Below are positions 53,010 to 64,000 of a DNA stretch of 64,000 nt, piece by piece. How positions within the stretch are numbered: the stretch's first letter is position 1; each line of letters starts with the position of its first letter. The position numbers and the translations under genes were made by a program. Location of the stretch: NCBI GenBank assembly GCA_003008705.1, contig PDUO01000048.1, positions 195,183 through 259,182 of the forward strand, in the 5' to 3' direction. The notes beneath the pieces were generated by a model. It was not told the DNA's origin. It saw only the letters and a list, made by a program, of their open reading frames with translations, and did not search any database. Source of the DNA: Pezicula radicicola. Taxonomy: Eukaryota > Ascomycota > Leotiomycetes > Helotiales > Dermateaceae.

Positions 53010-53352
53010 ATGTCAGCCATGGACACTGCTCTCAATGCCGCATTCGTCGCAACGCGCTCCCTCCTCGAAGTTCGCGCCGATGATACAACCGATGAATCTT
53101 TCTTCGAGAAGAACAAGACTATGATCATCGCAGCTGGTGCCATGATTCCTATACAACTGATCGGAGGTTTCTTCTAGTACGTTCTTCTGTCCAGGTCATC
53201 CAACTAGTTGTACGTTTTCAAATACTAACATCCATTCCAGCATGAAGCGTCGCAAGGCCAAGAAGATCGCAGCTGCTGCCCTCGAGGAAAGAGTTGCTCG
53301 CCTCGAGATGGGAATGGGGGTTGTTTCCGAGGACGGATATCCTAAGCCATAG
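53010..53352 (+). CDS. Small single-span membrane protein
   Basis: Exons 53010..53176 and 53241..53352, 92 aa; donor GTACGT, acceptor CATTCCAG with CTAAC-like branch. One hydrophobic segment (MIIAAGAMIPIQLIGGFF) is followed by a basic stop-transfer (MKRRKAKK) and a short coiled coil (ALEERVARLEM). The N-terminus (about 45 residues, acidic before the span) would face the lumen or outside under the positive-inside rule. The start ATG at 53010 follows a CT-rich leader; an earlier in-frame ATG would add unrelated leader sequence. Type known from many small fungal ORFs; function unknown. Confidence 0.65.
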
Positions 53353-54240
53353 AAGATTAATTGTTGTCATCGACACTCTTTTACGCGCTAGAGGATCTTT
53401 TGCTTTGTCTTTAGTTCCGGGGAAGGAGAGGAACATGTGGGGGAGAGATATATGTACTGTAATGCATACATGTATGCTTACAACGGCTCTGATGAGCATG
53501 CAATTGGGATCTTTCATTGTTTTTGGAATTTTTGAATGGGCGTTATTGGAAGAAGCTTTGAGAAAAGCTGGACATGCTGGCTTATGTCATTGGGATGGTT
53601 GCTGTAAATCTATAAATCCAGCAGCCAATGTTTTGGTTTTCAGTTATCGTGATTAAAATTATGATTTGTGCTTTTGATGGATTGTTTCTTCTTCCGTCAA
53701 AATTCTAATCGCCCTTGTAATATGCGACGTGGACTCGGTCCTTCTGCTGGTCTAGACTGCGTCGTTTCCAAGGGGATCCTTACTATACTGCCCAAGGGAC
53801 ACCCATCGTTGTAAATCTTTCATTTATCTTCACTTGTGAAGGGTAGTAGGTAGGGATAACCTGACGGTTTAACAAGGGCGGATTGGGAAGATCCACGAAG
53901 GAGCAGCCTCAATCAACAAGAAATACTTAGGTATTCTCAAGAAGGATTGAGAATAAGATGAAGGTAATCCCTAAAGACATATAAAATAACAACTGGAAGC
54001 AACAAATTTGAGCTATAAACAGAAACTATAATAACAAATTAACACCACCACACGACCTTCTTGCTTCAGTAACTGGACTAATTCGGGCAACTGACTTGAC
54101 TCGGGTATCTCACAGAACTGAACGCCTGAGTAAAGCTTGTGTAAAAAGCGAGTGCTACATTTATTTCCCTGTTTTTTACAGAGTAATTCTCCGAAAATAG
54201 GCCTATTAGCAGACCTCGACAACAAGGAAGAGTTATTTTA
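53353..54240. other. Intergenic, with a pair of 18-bp units
   Basis: No gene. Positions about 54065-54110 contain two forward 18-bp units (GACTTGACTCGGGTATCT). The left TA target duplicate of the mariner element is at 54239-54240. Confidence 0.5.
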
Positions 54241-55606
54241 CAGTAACCGACAATTAATATTGGCCAAAACGCGTAAATACGCGACTTTTCGCGTATCGAT
54301 TTTTCTACCTACCTTCAACAACACCACCAATATACCACCCTAGCGCACTCCTCTTAGCCAGGCCTCTGGCAATCGAACTCGTGGGATTGAATTGATACCA
54401 TATCTTCGTGGGAAGGTTATTGGAGCCTAGGAAGCTGGGAAATCGCAGGCTGAAATCATGGAGTAGTATAAGCTCTCTCGCCAGGCTGTGCGACATACTA
54501 TTACCTAAGACTCTCACAGAGTCGAAGGTGAATCCCTTCCTCGACCCGGCCAGCCAAAGATATATTCGGAGCGCGACAATCGAATGATGCTGCGCAATAT
54601 TCGATTATTCCCTAAGATGACCTTCGATCAGCGACGAGAGGCGACATCCTCGAAAATGAGTAACTCTACTATCAAGAACCTTTGCCGCGCGAATGGGATA
54701 CATCACTGGCGCGCAAAGAAGCGCCCTGAGTTAACAGAGCAAGTGGCAGAAATAAGGCTTCTTTAGTACCGCTACCGGGTATATTGGGATGTTGAGAGGT
54801 AGAGAAAATATATATTTAGTGATGAGTGTTCTGTGGAGCGGGGGTCTGGGAAAACAGTCGAATAGGTGATAGGTTTTCTATCTGATAAATGGAAGCCAGA
54901 GATGGTTACAATATACAAGAAGGGAAAGGATATAAGGGTAATGGTCTGGGCAGTATTTTAGGGAACAGGGGAGAGGTCTGAGCTATATATAATGGACCGC
55001 GACTTCGAATCAAAGAAACAAGGGTACTTAGCAGCCTCCTACCTTACAGTTCTCGAAGATCAAGTACTCAAACACTACTACAATGGCCTTATATTCATAC
55101 AAGATAATACCCCTATATATACTGTATACGTTATTAGGGATTGGTTCGAAGCAAATGGTATAGATACAACAGATTGGCCTCCCTATTCCCCAGACCTTAA
55201 CCCTATCGAAAATACTTGGTGGGCACTTAAGAAGCTAGCGATGGAGATGTTTCCAGAGGTCATGAAATTAAGTAGGAAGACAGAGCAGGATATAAAGAAC
55301 CTTGAGGAAGCTTTAAAGGCAGTATGGGCAGCTCTACCTGACTCTCTTTTTGAGTCTCTTATTAAGAGTATACTACGCCGAGTTGTAGCTTATATTGAGG
55401 CAGAAGGGTGGTATACAAAGTACTAGGCAATTAAATCGAATAAAGTGGCCCGGCTATATTGAAGAGCCTATTCTGAAGCTTTTATTCCTTGATTTCTAGG
55501 CTATTTAAGAGCTATATAGGGTCTTATTTTATAAGTAACATTCTGGGTAGACATAGTTGATTTTCGCTTAAATCGAGCTCTGGCCAATATTAATTGTCTA
55601 GTACTG
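54241..55606 (+). mobile_element. Tc1/mariner-like transposon, decayed
   Basis: A 1366-bp element bounded by inverted repeats: left CAGTAACCGACAATTAATAT at 54241, right end (reversed) CAGTACTAGACAATTAATAT at 55606, both continuing TGGCCA. TA is present on either side (54239-54240 and 55607-55608), the target duplication expected of this superfamily. Inside is one transposase-like frame with seven premature stops. It is structurally complete but not autonomous. Confidence 0.85.
54400..55426 (+). pseudogene. DDE transposase (Tc1/mariner), RIP-inactivated
   Basis: A single frame runs from near 54400 to TAG 55424-55426. The N-terminal helix-turn-helix (AEIME-stop-YKLSRQAVRHTI) and the catalytic core are readable: FSDECSVERG (first Asp), FIQDNTPIY (second Asp) and YSPDLNPIENTWWALK (third acidic residue and the usual block). 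Premature stops occur before the core (GA-stop-EAG, E-stop-YK, T-stop-DSH, L-stop-YRYR, R-stop-RKY, E-stop-VIG, F-stop-GTG). All are TAG or TAA, explained by CAG/CAA to TAG/TAA, or TGG to TAG in the first. The last 144 codons are intact. Confidence 0.8.
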
Positions 55607-57702
55607 TAAAGCCATAAAGATGTATTATAATGTGACTTTTGTAAGTATGTGTCACCCAATAACCACGTGCTATTAGCATAAACATTATATGCTCATTTTC
55701 GTATATTGTCTGAGCCTTATTCAGGTCAAGGCTTTATACGTGGCTCTCGTACGCAAGCCTTATGCACAGAAATTACGTCATTTTGTATGACATTCGGGCC
55801 AAATCGAATGCCTCCCATTTTGTATATAGAGCTTGGCCTCTGCCCTTGTAATTCAGAGGGCAAGTACTCACAATTAAATTATATATGCATATCACTTATA
55901 TATGCATATACCACACCATTTCCATAATATCAAAGTTCTATAGTATGCAAACTGAAAATCTTTTTGGCAGTCATTAAAGCTCACAGCAACAAGCCAGCTA
56001 CTAGAAAATCAGAAGTTAAAAGGGAAAACAATGTATTGTTAGAATTATTTCAGGTTCTACTTTCTTGGGGGAGCTGGCCTTATATCAACCAATAAACAAC
56101 AAACATAGGAGTCAAGGCTTGTGTTGTACTTCTTGGATGCATTGAAATGGGTGAATAATTGTATAGGAAAGAGTCTGTTTAAAGACATGATTTTCCTACC
56201 AAATCCTTCTTTAGTAAGTAGTCAAAATACCCCCATTTGTAGTAGAATTCGAAGTTGGGGCACCAGAGTACTAAAATATCCTAAGCAACTCACTTGTTTG
56301 AGTGACTCATTTCCTAGCTCAGGTATAGAGTCTGTTTGCTTATTTAGTGTCCCAACCTCAATATTCTCAGAGAGGTACAACCGTAGACCTTGGTAAGTCA
56401 ATTAGTAGTAGAAGTTATTAAAAAATTTCCAAAGCTCACCTAGCATGCAATACCAAAGACCAACTTCTATAGCAGAATCTTTCCTACATGCAAACAATAA
56501 AACCTTTAGCATACGATGGATTCGTATTAAGGCGAAGTTTGTGGACGAGTATGAGAGAGATTGGGCCGTTATCTTTACATTAGCGCCACTTAATAAACAT
56601 TTCAGTAAGCTATATTCCAGGAACTACCTGTATAGTGCAGGTTTTGATAAATTAAGACATAAAAAGCAAAAAAGAATGACAAGCGAATACAACTTAACAC
56701 GGCGAAATAATTGACAAACAAGCTGTGTAGCCTGGTCTTTTAATATTCCTAAATAAGAAAAGTTAGAATAATCTTCTCTTAGTAAAATCAAGTCTCTCCC
56801 TTGTTCAGCTATGCATCTTACTGATTCTTCTGCATCTGTTTTTACTTATTCGACAGTTTAATTGGGGGTAATTATTCCATTAATGTCTAATTTCTAGTTT
56901 AGTGTTCCTTTGTCTTTATTATTATTAAATTACAAAAATCACTTACTATAGCCCGTTGACCTCGTGCTTCAGATCCTTATCTCTTGCTTTGAGCTCCACT
57001 ATCTGTTGCCAAAGTATAGTGATCCCTTGAGTTTGGTCTTCGGAGAAGTGAGAAACTCGAGGTTTTTGCTTAAGGAATATAGGAATGCTTGTTTGCTTAG
57101 TACTATTTGCAGAGTGTAATGACAATACTTGGCAAATGGAGAAACGAGGAATTTAAGCAGCTAAATGGCTATAAGACTGATTATAAAGAGACAAGGGCAA
57201 TAATAGCTGTATTAAATCTTGGTCTAAAGGAACCAGATTAGTTCCAGAGTAACTGGAACTAAACATATACCAAGGTTCTATCAGCAATCATAGTGTTTGA
57301 ACATGTATAAAAACTGAAAAACTTTTCGTCGAATACAGGCACTACAACATGACTATAACCATTCACTTGATTTTAGTAACTTAATGCAGGTAGTATATTT
57401 AAAGCTTATAGTCTAAGATGGCAAATTAGTATGCAACTGTATCCAAATCTGTATCTTTGGCTTTTAAGTCATCTTCGGTAAGTAACACAACCTAGACAAC
57501 ATAATCGAAGAATATATGTTCAATTTAGGCATTAAGGCCTGGGCAAGTGTCAAAACCACAGCCTGAAAATATGTACTGAAGAAAGTAAGGATATCCACCC
57601 TGGGGTATCAATGTTGTCGAAGCCGACCAAGCGTGCTTATTCCGATTGGCCCGCAATATTTTTCCAGCCGTCTAAATCCCCGTGACGATATAATTTTATT
57701 GT
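55607..57702. other. Gene-poor AT-rich sequence
   Basis: No gene is supported. The ORF at 56445-56714 has basic composition without motifs. Single 18-bp units are near 56283-56310 and 57360-57395 (CACTTGATTTTAGTAACT). The last 150 bp is the 3' flank of the pectate lyase. Confidence 0.4.
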
Positions 57703-58935
57703 CTAGAAAGACAATGTAGCACCAGCCGTTCCAACAACTGCAGCCTTGACGTTTACAGAGCCAAGAAGCGAGTAAGTGTATGGTGGGCTGTCGGCAGTCA
57801 AGTTGCCTGCTGGTGCAGTGTTGGTTCCGTTACCGAAGTCATTGTCAATAGCAGTGGCATATCTATATTAAAAGTACCAGTTAGACATTATATCTCAAAT
57901 CTGAAAATTTGACCTCCAACTTACCCAGTATCATCACTATACAACGAAGCAAGAGGCTCCGAACATCCAGTAAAGACATTACTTTACACCAAAAGCTCAG
58001 CACCATCTCTAGTATCAATACCAGTATTTAAAGTATCGAAATAAGAGTTGAAGATATGACCGGTGCCGAATCTGAAAGATGGTGTTCGGGAACCAATGTT
58101 TTGCCAGTAGTTGTTGTGTTGAGTGACGTGTAGGTGTCCGGTATCTTCATCACCATTGTTGTCGGAGTGTCCGATGAGTGAGGCTTTGTAGTGGTCATGT
58201 AGGTAAGAGTTTGATACTGTTACCCATTCTGAGGCGTGGGTGATGTCGAGGAGACCGTCATAGTAATCCTTTCCGTGGTCTTGATCGGAGTAAAGTTCAC
58301 TGGCGCAATGTGAATGAGTTATCTATCTTTTTAGATGGGAAAAGTATGGTACTAACACATGGTCTACCCAGACATTGGTAGATGCTTGAATCCCGATAGC
58401 ATCGCCATTATCGGCGAGAACATTGTGGCTTACGATATTGCGGATGATGACGTTGGATACTTCTCTGACGAATAGTCCGATACCACTTAGGTCTTATATT
58501 CTGTCAGCAGGAAGCAAGTCAATTTGGAGAATCATATCATACCAGCTGTACCATCACCAATAATAGTCTTGTTGGATGAAACTCGGACTTTCTCAGCTCC
58601 AGTAATAGATCCAGAGACTACAACGATCATAGGGTCGTCGCTTGTCACGGCAGCGGTGAACTGAGCCAGAGTCGAAACAGTTGTGGTCGTTCCACCTTGG
58701 CCACCAGTTGTACTGCGAAAGGGATCGTTAGTAACCTTTTCTTGAAGACTCTCCATGGACCAAAAGAGCCTTACCCGCCATTCTGGGTAGCATAGCCAGT
58801 TGTAGCTACATCAGTGATAGAAGCCGAAGAGCTAGAATTTGCGCGTTTGGGAATCAGAAAGTCCCTTGTAGAGGTAGGGGCTGCAGAAACGATGGTAGTG
58901 GCAGCAAGGCCGGCGAAAACATTAGAAAACTTCAT
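57703..58935 (-). pseudogene. PL1 pectate lyase, single premature stop
   Basis: Exons complement(58775..58935), (58543..58712), (58357..58492), (57925..58299), (57703..57862), 334 codons. Signal peptide MKFSNVFAGLAATTIVSA, then a Ser-rich linker, then a beta-helix with the polysaccharide lyase 1 hallmarks SNKTIIGDGTA, VSNVIIRNIV, NGDAIGIQASTNVWVDH, DQDHGKDYYDGLLDI, HDHYKASLIGHSD and FRFGTGHIFNSYF. Calcium-dependent cleavage of pectate outside the cell would be expected. A TAA at 57984-57986 interrupts the fourth exon in GAELLV-stop-SNVFTG, where the family has Gln. Splices and all else are intact, so the lesion is recent, strain-specific, or a base error. The protein would lose the last 110 or so residues. 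Confidence 0.85.
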
Positions 58936-60530
58936 ATTCGAGATGTGTGGGGAGAAAAGAGAGTGGGTTGAAAGATTGTGTACAAAAAGGTGTTATGAGA
59001 AAATAGAGCAAATTGAGATGCTTAAAAAAAAGATATTCTGGTGGCGTCCCTGAGGCCGTTTATATACAAAGAAGCGTAGCTCCACACAAGCTTTCCCAAG
59101 CTTCAAGAAGCTTTCGTAATGTATCGCCAGACCACAGAAAGCAGAGATACCCCGATTCCCGATCGGTTCAACATCGTGTATCAACCCACGAACTCATCTG
59201 ATTCCTTGTCCAGATTGGGGTTGAAAGTGACAAGATGGATTCCACCAGTGTGAAGTAATCTTACAAAGTGCTCAATAGGGATACTGTGTTACGTTGAGTA
59301 GCCACTTTACCTCGGTCTTGTTTCTCTAATGGAAACATGTCAAAAAGTACCAAGAAACACCAAGACTTCTTGGTCCTCTTGAAGTGGAATGTTGAAGGTG
59401 CCAAGCCATGTATATATGAGGGCTTCGAAAAGCTTGACTTGGGAACTAAACCACGATCTGAAACAATTCTCCATCCATTCATCTGATAACTGACTTCCCC
59501 GGATTTACTCGCAGTGGTCCCGGGATCCGATCGATCCATTTAATATAATCGAAACGTCGTGAAAGGACATTTTGTGTCGCCTAAATCAAAAGCCAAGCCT
59601 TCTTAATTGATATGTGGATTATCGCCTGACGTATACTTCTTACGAAAATACTTGTGGGGAAATGTGACGAATAATAAGTGAAATGAGGTAACGTCAAGGG
59701 GATGGAAAGTTTCAAAACACAGAAACAGCACTCCACAGCCACCACGCGTAGTTCATCGGATGATTCAGCGTTGGCCCATTGGATTTCTCTTCAACTCAGT
59801 CACGTATGGATCCAGGCACTTACCTTCGCCGTGAAGAATCAATTCTGTTGACCGCGCGATCCAAAACCCAAAATTTCTCCTCTCTATCATTTCGACTACC
59901 TGTTCATAGTTAATATGAACACAGAACAAGTTATATTCGACGGGTTCCTGACCTGATGAAACTTTCTGGTGGATATGGCGTTTTCCATGCACAATCTGTC
60001 GGCATTAATATTTATAGAAAATCCCCAAAAAAAGTCTTGAATGCTTGGAATTAAAACACCCAAGTCTCATCCCAGAGTAGTCCTATAAAGTTGTTGATTT
60101 ATACTTGGTGGTGTTCTTTTCACTGTAGCCAACTGACAGGCACATCATGGTTCTCTCTTGGGCTCGGAATCGAGTACCGATTTCTAGTCATGCGCTCTTG
60201 TCTGGAATAGCGATCTTGTAGCGGTGGAAGACGCACACGATGCATTTGCATTTTCGATATGAGGTGATCTTTTCGCCGATACTGTCAGTCCAATACCTAC
60301 TTATAGACTTAAGTATTTATTTTTTCTTTTGCTGGATCTGTTTTATTCTCCGGACGTGAGTAGCTGCTGCTTTTACCCAAGCCAAACCTGAGCCGAGCCT
60401 GAGTCAGCCTGTCCACCACCATAACTGCCAAAGATTATCACCTGCTAAATATATATTTCCATCTTCTATACGGAACTGCTCAAAAGTAGCAAGGAACAGC
60501 ACCCCAATACCCTAGCGATCATTTCTAGAA
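58936..60530. other. Intergenic, no gene called
   Basis: Promoter of the pectate lyase from 58936 onward. ORFs at 59261-59539 and 59765-59992 have no family features. The rest is non-coding as far as can be seen. Confidence 0.35.
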
Positions 60531-61150
60531 ATGAGGATAGTGCGGAAAGCATATTCATCGCTGCCGAAAAAACGATTAAGGAGATCTGGCATTGATTACA
60601 CAGACAGGTTACAAGGCCCTGTTCAAGCCTGGGACATTTCAACCGGGGCGAAATCTTCTCCATCCGACGTCTGGTTGGAAGCCAGGAGCCAATTCGGGAC
60701 CGCCAAAGCTGGCCGCCTCCTTTACAAGCTCCTCTATCAAAATGTGCTAACTGGAAGGGAACTGAACTAGACCCCCTCAAAGAGACAGGATTCCCAGCTA
60801 TATCCCCATGACTTAACACCTAAACACATCTTTATTGATTTCTCCATAGTCCATTCAATGTGGGAAGAAGCTTACTATAACTAGACCGCGCTCGGAGATA
60901 ATACCCGAATCATACCCCACTCGAGGGAAGAACTCCTCGGCTTCATAAACCTGAGGGGTCTAACGAACCACCGTCGATAGACACAAATTTTCCGGGCAGC
61001 AGTATGGCGTATCTACCTATCCTTCTCCTTTGATAAAACATATTACTACTGGTCCCATGAAGCGGCCCTAACATACTAAAAAATCACAATTAGAAGTATG
61101 AGCGACAGTTACCGCAGTAGACATATAACAAGAAAACATTCTAGGCGGTT
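60531..61150 (+). mobile_element. Decayed non-LTR retrotransposon-like fragment
   Basis: After an open 79-codon stretch (SDVWLEARSQFGTAKAGRLL), the frame around 60811-61000 reads HIFIDFSIVHSMWEEAY, a C-terminal segment of the kind found downstream of reverse transcriptase in fungal Tad-type LINEs (usually preceded by a Cys pair). It continues with stops and frame changes (FRAAVWRIYLSFSFDKTYYYW). No poly-A tail or RT core is visible. A remnant only. Confidence 0.35.
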
Positions 61151-62230
61151 TAGGGGGACGACCTTAGACAAATGAAGGTGCTCCGATGCCTATTTTTCCT
61201 TTGAATTGGCCCCCCAGGCGACCAGACGTGGACTGACTTCCTTCCCCAATAACCAATGAAGCCCCAAATAAACTTAGTACCTTATATTCTACTACACCGG
61301 ACTGCGATGGGCTCTTCATTCCTAAACACACAAAGAAAGGGCTCTCTAGCTAAAATGTCACAATAACGCTGAGGCGTGGGCTAGTACAAGAGGTTCAATT
61401 CCTCTCTATAGCTCCCGGATAGGCCCCTACACGCAACATTGAGGTGTTGGACTAAAAGTGCAAGAGCCTGGTAACGCCACCTCCCCAAGGATTTTCAATT
61501 AGCTACACAAAAACAACCACTACGATAGAAAATGAGTATGGTGTCTGATCGTATGTTCTTGTGGACGAACTGCACGGTGCATACAAAGAAAATAGAACTA
61601 GTGAGCTTCTTCACCAGGTCCGGCCGCTCGTCTAGAGGGCAAGACTTTCCAGACAGAAGCAGAGGCCGAGGTTAGAGAGCCCATGAGGCACACTGAGATG
61701 CACCCTTTGCTCGAGCTCCATCCTATTCGCGACCTCGTGCTCCTTCCAGAAGCATTCAACGTTCCCGAACACCTTCTAGATCACTTATGTGTCGTGCTAC
61801 GAATGGCTTCCCCCTCATCGGTAGGTTCGTCGCTTACGCGACCGGAACACAGAGCGGGTATGAACAACTAGCCAATCAATCGGTTATCTCAAATCCTCGA
61901 CACGACTTTGCCAGGAAGCTGGCCGAAATAGGAAGGTCTGTATCGATAAGTTGATATTTTGAGAGCATCCTCTTCCACACTGTGCCAATGAGGGGTACAG
62001 CTTTATCCTGCCATGATCGCTCGTGTTCCTTATCGCAAGGCCTCGCCTCAGCAATGCATTGGAGATCAGCAGGTTCTTGGTTCAGAACATTGCAAAAAAA
62101 GAACATGATATGTGGGTGCTGGAAACATGGTCTAGTGCATAAAACCCTTGGCACCCACGGTCAAGCTTTGGTCAAGCTTTTACCAAGCTTTAAGAAAGCA
62201 ACCATCGCTAGACTTCGGTAAACCTCAGAT
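61151..62230. other. Intergenic, no gene called
   Basis: ORF 61683-61871 lacks features. A B-box-like GGTTCAATTCC at 61393-61403 is isolated. 62150-62230 is the leader of the OPT gene, with AAGCTTTGGTCAAGCTTT and two further AAGCTT hexamers in a short cluster. Confidence 0.35.
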
Positions 62231-64000
62231 ATGGAGCAGCCCAAGATCACAGACGTGGAGGAGTCCACGGTCGCCGCACAAAAGCCCGAATACAACAACA
62301 ATAAGAAGACGGGACCAAGTGCCCCTTCAGTCCATTCCAAAGATGGCAGCAAGGAGAAGGGGGCTGATGCCTTTAATGAGATACCTCCTTATACCGACGT
62401 TGAAGGCCAAGAAGGAGAAATCCATCTCAACACTGCTGCAGATATCGTGACCCAGGTCATTGATCTCGAAGATGATCCCAGCCTGAACCCGTGGACCTTT
62501 CGAATGTTCTTCCTCGGTAAGACAGTCCTTTCTGATCATTCCAATGTAACAAGGTCTCCTTTATCTAACTTCACGTAGGAATGGGCCTTTCGTGCTTCGG
62601 GGCTGTTCTCGAGGAGATTTACTACTTCAAGCCTCAAGTCATCTATGTATCCCTCAGTGAGTCTTGAGTCTTCTTGTCCATCCTGCCAGCTTAAGATCTA
62701 GGCTAATGCGGAACACCAGTGTTCTTGACTGTCGTCGCTTATGTCAGTCGATTCGTTTCCAGTTATTCATGTTCCACGTACCTAATAAGTTTGTAGGCCG
62801 CTGGAGAAGCTATGTCGCTGCTAATTCCTCGATGGGGTCCCATTGGTAGGTTCCTCAACCCTGGTCCATTCAACATGAAAGAACACGCAGCAATTGTCAT
62901 TATGGCTTCATCCGCTTCTGTCAGCGCAACCAGCACGTTGGTCATCGCTGCGCAAAAGCTCTACTACGGGGGATACCCAAACCAGGGTGGAGCTGTCTTT
63001 ATCACTATGGCTACGCAACGTATGTGCTCGCCTGTCTTCGCAGATTTCATCAATATCCTTTTGCAGAACCAGCATGAAATGAATACTGATCGGCCCGCAG
63101 TCATCGGATATGGTATGGCGGGAATGATGCGGAGAGTTCTGCTCTGGCCCACAAAGATGCTTTATCCCGAAAATCTCCCCATCACCACTGTTTTAGAGAC
63201 CCTTCATAGAGACAAGGCTGGCAATAAAAAGCGAATGAAGGTTTTCTGGATGATCTTCGCAGCTCTCCTTGTTTGGGAAATAGTTCCAGAGGTAGGCATC
63301 TTTTTGTGTACAAGTCTAACTAAAGTTCTAATCTCTTGTAGTATTTGTTTACCATGCTTATTGGCTTCTCGATCTTCTGTCTTGCAGATCAACATAGCCT
63401 CGTCTTCACCAACTTGTTTGGTGGCACGGACGGAAACGAAGGATTAGGATTCCTGTCGGTTTGTCTCGACTGGAACTACATCGCTGGTTTTGGCTCGCCT
63501 CTCTGGTTACCACTTCAGACCCTAACGAATGCTCTTATTGGAACCCTGTACGTGCTCCTCCTGTCCTACGTTTGTCTTATAATTTTTATTGTGCCTATTT
63601 CGTTGGACTTTGTAATGACGGGTGTATATTCTAGCTTCTGTGTCATTATGTTCATGGCATTATACTACGGAAACATCTGGCATGCGCAAGACTTCCCCTT
63701 CTTGTCCCAAGAACTTTTCAACATCACAGGAGCAAACTCGACATACCAAACTGTCTACAACCAGACCCTGGTCTTGAACCCTGACAACACAATCAATGAT
63801 GAAGCTATAAAACTTTATGGCGCTCCGTGGCTCACATCTAGCTACGTGTTCGGTCTTATCACCACTAACGCCGGCTTCACTGGGAACTTTGTTCATATGT
63901 TCCTCTGGAATTATGCCGAGATCAAGACCGGATGGAGCTTCTTGGCATTGAACAATATCAAGAAAAATTTCAACCGTGCTAGTCTTAAGTATTTTCTCAC
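62231..64000 (+). CDS. Oligopeptide transporter (OPT family), 3' end outside window
   Basis: Exons 62231..62516, 62579..62656, 62720..62742, 62797..63019, 63101..63291, 63342..63547 and 63635 to beyond 64000. The third exon is only 23 nt. Landmarks: DDPSLNPWTFRMFFLGMG, LEEIYYFKPQVIYVSL, then GEAMSLLIPRWGPIGRFLNP and GPFNMKEHAAIVIMASSASV, the classic OPT motif, followed by QLIGYGMAGMMRRVLLWP, GNKKRMKVFWMIF, and GLGFLSVCLDWNYIAG in a central span. OPT proteins import small peptides, glutathione or metal complexes with protons through the plasma membrane, with 12-16 spans. The N-terminal cytosolic tail is hydrophilic (about 95 residues). No lesion was found in the visible part. Confidence 0.88.

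Noticed and set aside
61350..61430. tRNA-like gene around a B-box-like GGTTCAATTCC
   Set aside because: The T-arm-like part pairs, but the acceptor ends do not match beyond three bases and no anticodon arm can be drawn.

Overview
The window is nuclear DNA from a filamentous ascomycete (Pezizomycotina). Genes are interrupted by short introns of about 50-80 bp with GTAAGT-type donors and CTAAC-type branch sites. The families present are typical fungal ones: 2EXR proteins, allantoate-permease-type MFS, an NtaA-type monooxygenase, OPT and DHA1 transporters, and pectate lyase. Transposon relics carry the C-to-T/G-to-A decay expected of repeat-induced point mutation (RIP). A plant-associated leotiomycete would fit, but that is inference; I saw no marker that fixes the species.

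Layout. 0-7.3 kb: a ZNF830-like splicing factor, a tiny cysteine-rich gene with an intron in its leader, and a duplicated patch holding a multipass membrane protein (3963-4913), two copies of a small exon-structured gene, and long runs of a degenerate 18-bp repeat. 7.8-16 kb: core-type genes, namely a UHRF1-like reader/ligase (UBL, PHD, SRA, RING), a disordered nuclear-type protein and an RGG-box protein. 17-24 kb: a monocarboxylate-type MFS, a HAD phosphatase, an unrecognised 463-aa helical protein and a uracil phosphoribosyltransferase homologue, possibly one metabolic module. 25-29.6 kb: a divergent pair, an anion:cation-symporter MFS and an NtaA-family flavin monooxygenase. 31-34.5 kb: an F-box-like protein with an internally repeated N-terminus, and a second copy of the 3963-4913 membrane protein, again with the 18-bp repeat at its 3' side.

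36-58 kb is an accessory, decayed compartment. It holds a GC-richer full-length ABCC transporter broken by one amber codon at the NBD1 Q-loop, a very AT-rich desert (about 41.3-42 kb), several RIP-like gene relics, an intron-containing tRNA-Pro(UGG), a DHA1 MFS, a complete Tc1/mariner-like element with terminal inverted repeats and TA duplications, and a PL1 pectate lyase broken by one ochre codon. Most of the premature stops inspected replace an expected Gln (CAG/CAA to TAG/TAA). At 60.5-61.2 kb there is a decayed non-LTR-like fragment, and at 62.2 kb an oligopeptide transporter gene begins that runs off the right edge.

The most unusual signals are: (i) the 18-bp repeat family, dispersed at more than ten places, filling introns and 3' flanks and travelling with duplicated genes; (ii) the HAD/unknown/UPRT trio; (iii) the window-wide Gln-to-stop pattern, which reaches single-copy-looking genes that are otherwise intact.
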